Source of the DNA: Bolinopsis microptera
Lineage: Eukaryota; Ctenophora; Tentaculata; Lobata; Bolinopsidae
Assembly (NCBI RefSeq): GCF_026151205.1
Contig: NC_087073.1
Location: forward strand, 5,787,001-5,851,000
Direction: 5' to 3'
Length of the DNA: 64,000 nt
Made by a program: the position numbers and the translations under genes. Positions within the stretch are counted from its first letter, which is position 1; the number at the start of each line of letters is the position of its first letter. This document shows, piece after piece, positions 59,099-64,000 of this stretch. Below the pieces are notes generated by a model that did not search any database, had not been told where the DNA came from, and saw only the letters and a list, made by a program, of their open reading frames with translations.

Positions 59099-59933
59099 GG
59101 GGGGGGGGGGGGGGTGCAGGTACTTTTTTGATGGAACATATGCTGACTTTTCGAAATTTCTGAAAATAACCACCCACCCACCTCCTTCACGAATGGAATA
59201 ACAAAAAAGTACCACGGTACTTTTCGAAATTGTCCCGAATGACCCCCCACCCCCTCCTTTTTTTCAAAAAATTCCTGTTCATCAGTTTTCCTAAACTGAA
59301 GATGTTCTGACACCTCGATGTGACTTGTGAGCAGGGTTGCTGGCATTTTTGAGAGTCATTTTTAAGGTTTTTTCACGTCTTTTAAGGCCCCTTTTGACCC
59401 ATTTTTAAGGTCCAAAACAGTTAAATTCAAGGTTTTTTAAGGTCCACAGTGCGAAAGTTTGGACAAACTTAATGCAATAAAGTGCAAATTTAAGGTTTTT
59501 TAAGGTTTTCCGCTACAGAAATTGCAATCATACCTAAAGGGGGAAGGTATAATTTCAGAAAAAACCCAATTAGATCTACACCGACCTAGGTATAATTTCA
59601 GAAAAACCCAATTAGATCTACAACAAGCTAGGTATAATTTCAGAAAAACCCAATTAGATCTACACCGAGCTAGGTATGATTTCAGAAAACCCATAGATTA
59701 GATCTACAACAAGCTAGGTATAATTTCAGAAAACCCCAATTCTAACATTTTGGTAATGAAAAAGTACCAAGTACTTTTATAATCATGTTTTGGGGTACCC
59801 CTTCTTTTTTTTGGGACAAAAAAAGTACCATGATACTTTTCGAAAATTTCATAAAACACCCACCCCCCCCCCCCCCCCTCGGGTACTCTTAGGGTTATGT
59901 TCCATCAAAAAAGTACCCCCCCCCCCCCCCCCC
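59099..59933. mobile_element. DNA transposon with gggtacttttttgatggaacat ends
   Basis: After a G-run, ggtacttttttgatggaaca (from 59116) is mirrored by tgttccatcaaaaaagtacc just before the C-run at the right end (about 59897-59932). An inner pair (aaaaaagtaccacggtactt and aaaaagtaccatgatacttt) also mirrors. No transposase is present. Inside is a 5-copy tandem repeat (59525-59745). Confidence 0.7.
59525..59745. repeat. About 42-bp tandem repeat, five copies
   Basis: The unit is ggtataatttcagaaaaacc plus caattagatctacaccgagcta. The minus-strand open frame here (SNWVFLKLYLA repeats) is an artefact. Confidence 0.9.
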
Positions 59934-59983
59934 GGTACTATTTCGAGTTCACTGCCGTAAACTACAACATTTTCTACGGTATA

Positions 59984-60813
59984 CCTTAGTGCAAGAAATA
60001 TAGGCGGCAAGAAATTAAGGCGATTCTGACAAAATCGCCTTAATTTCTTGCCGCCTTAATATCTGACCACCGTAATTTCTAACCGCCTTAATTTTTTTTC
60101 TTGCGATTTTTTCATAAGAAATTTTCGTGTGATTTTATTATTTTAAATTTACATGTCGATTTCGTTATTTGCTAGAATTCAATGAAATACATATTTAAAA
60201 TAAATTAACTTGAGTCTAAATACATTAATATATCAATTAATATTCTCGTCTTCTCCTTCTTCATCAGAGTCATATATCTCCAGCAGCTGCAATCCATAAC
60301 CAAGATAGTCGTCGTCATCTTGCTCCGTCGTGTCTGGAAATAGCTTCTTGATAATATCAGCTGATTCATCCTCCAAACGTTTGTCGAAGCTGTACTTTTC
60401 GTCGACTAACTTCTTGAGGAGCGTTATTCCCTTCTCATTGGTCCATGAAGCAGTTACAGAGCACTTCACTTCTAAGCCGCCCTGTGTAAGAGGAGAACGT
60501 GCAGGTTTCTCCTCCAGGACTTTTACTTTGTAGGAGCAGCCATGACCAATCGAAAAGTAGACAATTCGTGATATTTCAATTGGCACATGTCCTACAGTTA
60601 TCGGTACTAGCTTGTGCGGAAATTTCGCTTTATTTTGCTTTAATTTGCTTTATAGACTGATAAAAGAATAAAATTGACACTATTTCGACCAAAACTATAA
60701 CCAAATTTGCGATCAAAAATCGTATTTTTTCCGAAAAAAATATCGCCTTAATTTCTTGCCGCCTTAATTTCTAGCGCCTTATATTCTTGCCGCCTATATT
60801 TCTTGCACTAAGG
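59984..60813 (-). mobile_element. 830-bp TIR element with one ORF, TA-flanked
   Basis: The ends are perfect inverted repeats of about 30 bp (ccttagtgcaagaaatatag, then gcggcaagaa), flanked on both sides by TA (59982-59983 and 60814-60815). Behind the ends lie several subterminal ttaaggcgg words in both orientations, including a hairpin at about 60009-60047. Only one ORF (60233-60586) is carried. TA duplication is typical of Tc1/mariner/pogo-class movement, but the ends do not recall a family I know. Confidence 0.82.
60233..60586 (-). CDS. Unrecognised 117-residue acidic protein carried by a TIR element
   Basis: ATG start, 117 codons, stop at 60233, centred within the element. Seen: a beta-rich N-terminal half (EISRIVYFSIGHGCSYKVKV, later LEVKCSVTASWTNEKG), a helical middle (GITLLKKLVDEKYS, then ADIIKKLF), and a strongly acidic tail (EQDDDDYLG, YDSDEEGEDEN). 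No catalytic DDE pattern, zinc finger or transmembrane segment is visible. Intact coding in such a small element suggests selection or youth. It may be a remnant of a larger transposase, an accessory protein or a captured host fragment. Function unknown. Confidence 0.5.
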   Translation of the reverse strand: MPIEISRIVYFSIGHGCSYKVKVLEEKPARSPLTQGGLEVKCSVTASWTNEKGITLLKKLVDEKYSFDKRLEDESADIIKKLFPDTTEQDDDDYLGYGLQLLEIYDSDEEGEDENIN

Positions 60814-61401
60814 TATTCGTGTGTAGAGAGACATCTTACATAATATTATATATATAGGTCGGCAAGTTGAGTATTTGATTGATATTGTAACAAGCATCTT
60901 ACAGTATAACTATCTGGAGATCTCACAGTTAACACTGTTTAATGAATACCATTACTAGATAACGAGGTCTATTTCAAAGTTTTACCGTGTGATACGGTAT
61001 GTAAAAACGATATTTGATAAATCAGATGCATGTTGGAAATTTAACATGGTTTAAATTATGTAGCCAAGTTTTCAATTAAAATTATTGCTGTTGAATCTGT
61101 GAGATACCATGTATCTCGAACAAAGAATATTCATCAAGAAAAACTTTAAAATTGAGGCACATTTTCTAAATCACGGAAACACAACATGTTGAAGGATATA
61201 AGTGAAAAACTGAAATACAGGTGGTAGAAATTCTGCAAATTCTCAATCGAATTGGATAATAAAATAAGGACACAGGATACAGTCGGGCTATTCTTTTGAT
61301 GTGATAGAATCAGGTTTCAGGGTAGCCCGTAGCAGTCTAAATTTAGCGTGAAACTAGAGAGATGTTCAGCTTCGCTCATTTAATAATTAGTATTAGTAAT
61401 A

Positions 61402-61615
61402 CTAGCAGGAATTTATTTATTTAGAGATTTTAAATCACTTGAAGGGTTTATATTTCGGAACCTAAAGTTCTTATTACTTGGGCAATTTTTTATTCCTTCA
61501 TACTGGTCAAAAGGCCTTAATATAATAAAAAGCATTCGAACCTGCAAAAATTTTTGCAATGGTGTATCTCACACGGTTTCCGCGATTTGGGCACTCAACT
61601 TCAAAGCTTCCTGTA
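61402..61615 (-). mobile_element. Decayed Helitron, copy 3
   Basis: Keeps the ctagcaggaa end and, in order, diverged versions of the internal words of the other two copies: gggcaattttttattccttc, aaaaggcctta, aaaagcattcgaacc, ggtgtatctcacacggtttc. The tail with the other terminus is lost or unrecognisable. Confidence 0.6.
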
Positions 61616-62499
61616 GGATTTTTCCAAAGCAAACAAATTTCCCACGAGTAAAATTAAGTTATTTATACCTATACTATACAGATGATCGAATTACGTCTCC
61701 ATCTTTTTATAAAATTCGAATATTAAAATCATGTGACTTCTGGTTTTACTCTGAATAAATATAATTAGTATAACGCTTATCCGAAATTCTTCGGAATTTA
61801 TTCATCATCTTTATTATATATGCATTATATTTTGATAGGATGATTTCAATAAGACAATAGTGTGCGTGATGGACGGGCCTCTTTCATAGTTTTATAAATA
61901 TCACCGACGCTGTTTAAGACGAAAACACGTGCTCACGTGAAAGCGTGAGTAATTTTATTTTATTATGGACGGGCCTGCACAATACAGTAGACTGGTTGTA
62001 GAGTTCAACTATCCAAGTTGTCCGACTGAAGGGTAACCTCTTAACAGTAACTGACTACTGGTGTTACTTCAGTATAATTAGTCATGTTTGAGTGAAAGTA
62101 TTTTAGGATGAACCAGGGGTGTTGAATTCGGCAGAGGAAGAAATTGATGATTGGAATTAGAGATAAGGCAATGTGATTACGTTTCTTCAGCAATTTGATA
62201 ACGTTTGGAAATATTGGAAAACACGCATGTGGCCACAAAACAGATAATGCTTGTGTTTAAAAGAGGGTCTTTTTTATTTATTTGAAAATTCAATTAATTT
62301 TTATATATATAAATCAAGCGTTACATTTTAGCCATGCAAAATTACAATGACATATTTTTATATACTAATTAATAAATGGTACTGCAATATAAGTTGCTTA
62401 ATGTTTGGCCGGATGACAGCTAACTAAAAGAGAAAAATAAATTTGATTACATAATAATTAATTCGGCTGAACCAACACATAGCAAGAGCCACATTAACG
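61616..62499. other. Gene-free AT-rich stretch
   Basis: No repeat family, exon or RNA gene recognised. It includes two short cacgtga palindromes near 61927-61945. Confidence 0.4.
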
Positions 62500-64000
62500 T
62501 TGGGGCCGTCTACCAAATTTGAATTACAAACAATAACAAGAAATCAAACATATCATAAATAATTATAAGGATTTTATTCATTACAATTCTGTGACAACTG
62601 ATAGAAGAAAAAAGACAAGCGGATAGGAAATTGGACGGACAGAATTGTAACCAACAAAAACACATTTCTGAGACTCATAAGACTGATGAGCTAATCTGGC
62701 CAGACTGTATCGGCAGCCCAGAGGTACTTGATCAGTTTGGCCTCAAAAGTAGAAATCCGCTCTGACTGCCGGATACATACTGGTAGACTATTCCATTTCA
62801 GCATTGATCTATGATAGAAGCTATTTCGGAAGGCATCGAGCAGGGCACAGTAGTACTCATATAATTTGAAGTATCCGACCTATCAATTATTTGAGCATTG
62901 TGCCTAGTATAGTGTATCGGGTTCCCTCTGGATGGCATAGGACTAAATAAGTAGGGAGCGAAACTGGAATTGTGCTATTCACTATTTTATAGAAGGTCAT
63001 AAGATTGTTATAAATAAAATTCTGTTTAACAGGGAGAATATTTCATTTCTTTTGCTCTGTAGCAAGTTTATTGTCATTATAACTGGAGTACGGTTCACCA
63101 TTGATCCATTTAATGGCCCTCTTTTGGATAGCAACAAACTGTTGAAGATGAGTTGCAGTTTGAGGGGACCATATGACAGAACAATGTTCAAATATAGACC
63201 TAATTAACGCTTAATAGAATCTTTTCTGCCTTTTATCAGTAGTGAAATGACATGTTCTCTTAAGTAGTCCAAGTCTGGAGTTAGCTTTGGAAACAAGCGC
63301 TTTACATTGTACTCCCCAATTAAACCTTGAGTATATTGCGACTCCTAAATCTGACTAAGAGGGCACAAAGTCAATATCACTTCAAGAAAGTTTATAGAAG
63401 AAGGTATTGAATGGCAAGTTATCCAGCACGTTTCTTTGCAAGGACACAGAGAGGGCTTTGCACTTTTGTGGGTGGAACTTCATTCGGTTTCTCACTGACC
63501 AATCATACAATCTATTGATGTCATTTTAAATTATGTGATGGTCAGGGTAACCAAAAATCTCCCTCCAAATTTTAGTGTAATCTGCATAAAGGGCGATATT
63601 GCTGCCTTATATTGGTGCCTTCGGAGACACAGGAGAACATGTCATTTATAAATATTACAAACAATATAGGGCCAAGTATAGAACCTTGAGGGACACCAGA
63701 CCGAACTGGAAGAGAGGAAGACGTTTGGCCTCCTATCTCTACTTGTTGTTGTCGCCCCTCAAGATAGGACTTAATAAATTTAAGCATTAGTCCATCGACA
63801 TTAAAAATATTCTTTAATTTACTTAAAATGAGGTCATGGTCATGCGAAACGCTATCAAAAACTTTCGCAAAATCAAATCATATTATATCAGTCCTGGATC
63901 TGTTGTTCAGTGCAAGTGCAAGATTGTCCGTGAAAGGTATCAATTGGGTTGTGCATGAACGTTCATTAACAAAACCGTGTTGTCTTAAGAGTTAAAAACT
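62500..64000 (-). mobile_element. Non-LTR retrotransposon (LINE) reverse-transcriptase fragment, cut by window edge
   Basis: On the minus strand, broken frames give, in order, FAKVFDSVSHDHD (RT core), LKFIKSYLEGRQQQVEIGGQ, SGVPQGSILGPILFVIFIND (the canonical RT block), LYADYT (a decayed YxDD-type site), INRLYDWSVRNRMKFHPQKC, and near 62700-62830 NSFYHRSMLKWNSLPVCIRQ (the C-terminal region). The order and the NSLP tail are typical of Jockey/CR1/Rex-like LINEs. Frameshifts and stops show that it is inactive. The 5' part lies outside the window. Confidence 0.9.

Noticed and set aside
59500-59694. 64-codon repeat ORF (SNWVFLKLYLA)
   Set aside because: Arises from the 42-bp tandem repeat inside a transposon.

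Overview
This is a piece of an AT-rich animal (metazoan) nuclear genome. Five protein genes can be rebuilt exon by exon with GT/AG splice sites and matching phases, and a sixth is intronless. Their families (HES-type bHLH-Orange repressor, Kazal-loop OATP transporter, RING/B-box/NHL protein, ATOS/FAM214, eukaryotic NMNAT) are animal genes. The mix of Helitrons, Harbinger-type MITEs, FLYWCH/MULE, pogo-like and non-LTR elements, and the many minisatellites, suggest an invertebrate, possibly an early-branching one. The species cannot be fixed from the sequence.

Layout. 1-1112: 91-bp satellite cut by the window edge. 1113-3100: GC-rich palindromic repeats, no gene. 3103-14563 (minus): a RING-B-box-NHL protein of about 2,000 residues, with a roughly 1,600-residue Ser-rich linker between the zinc fingers and the beta-propeller. 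A single-exon gene (12654-13400) sits in its first intron and a broken pogo-like transposon in a 3' intron. 14564-25390: mostly non-coding, with 33-bp, 32-bp and about 31-bp minisatellites. 25391-27779 (plus): a four-exon HES-like repressor ending in WKPW. 29941-41759 (minus): an ATOS/FAM214 orthologue in seven exons; its largest intron holds a 2.4-kb purine-rich minisatellite, a Helitron and a small foldback repeat. 41760-47794: MITEs, retrotransposon fragments and GC-rich repeats. 47795-52558 (minus): an organic-anion transporter (SLCO/OATP) in twelve exons. 52898-54040: a deleted FLYWCH/MULE transposon with 85-bp inverted ends, flanked by matching proline-rich coding-like sequence. 55076 onward (plus): the first three exons of an NMNAT; the rest was not found. 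58724-60813: three DNA transposons placed head to tail. 62500-64000 (minus): a non-LTR reverse-transcriptase fragment running off the window.

The genes are separate transcription units with no operon logic. The points most worth following are: four SxIP (EB1-binding-like) motifs in the linker of the RING-B-box-NHL protein; the nested NlpC/P60- or LRAT-like gene; a Helitron whose insertion into a tandem repeat shows the empty site; an 830-bp TA-flanked element carrying an unrecognised 117-residue acidic protein; and recurring RFX X-box-like palindromes. All gene models were made by eye and no alignment was run.
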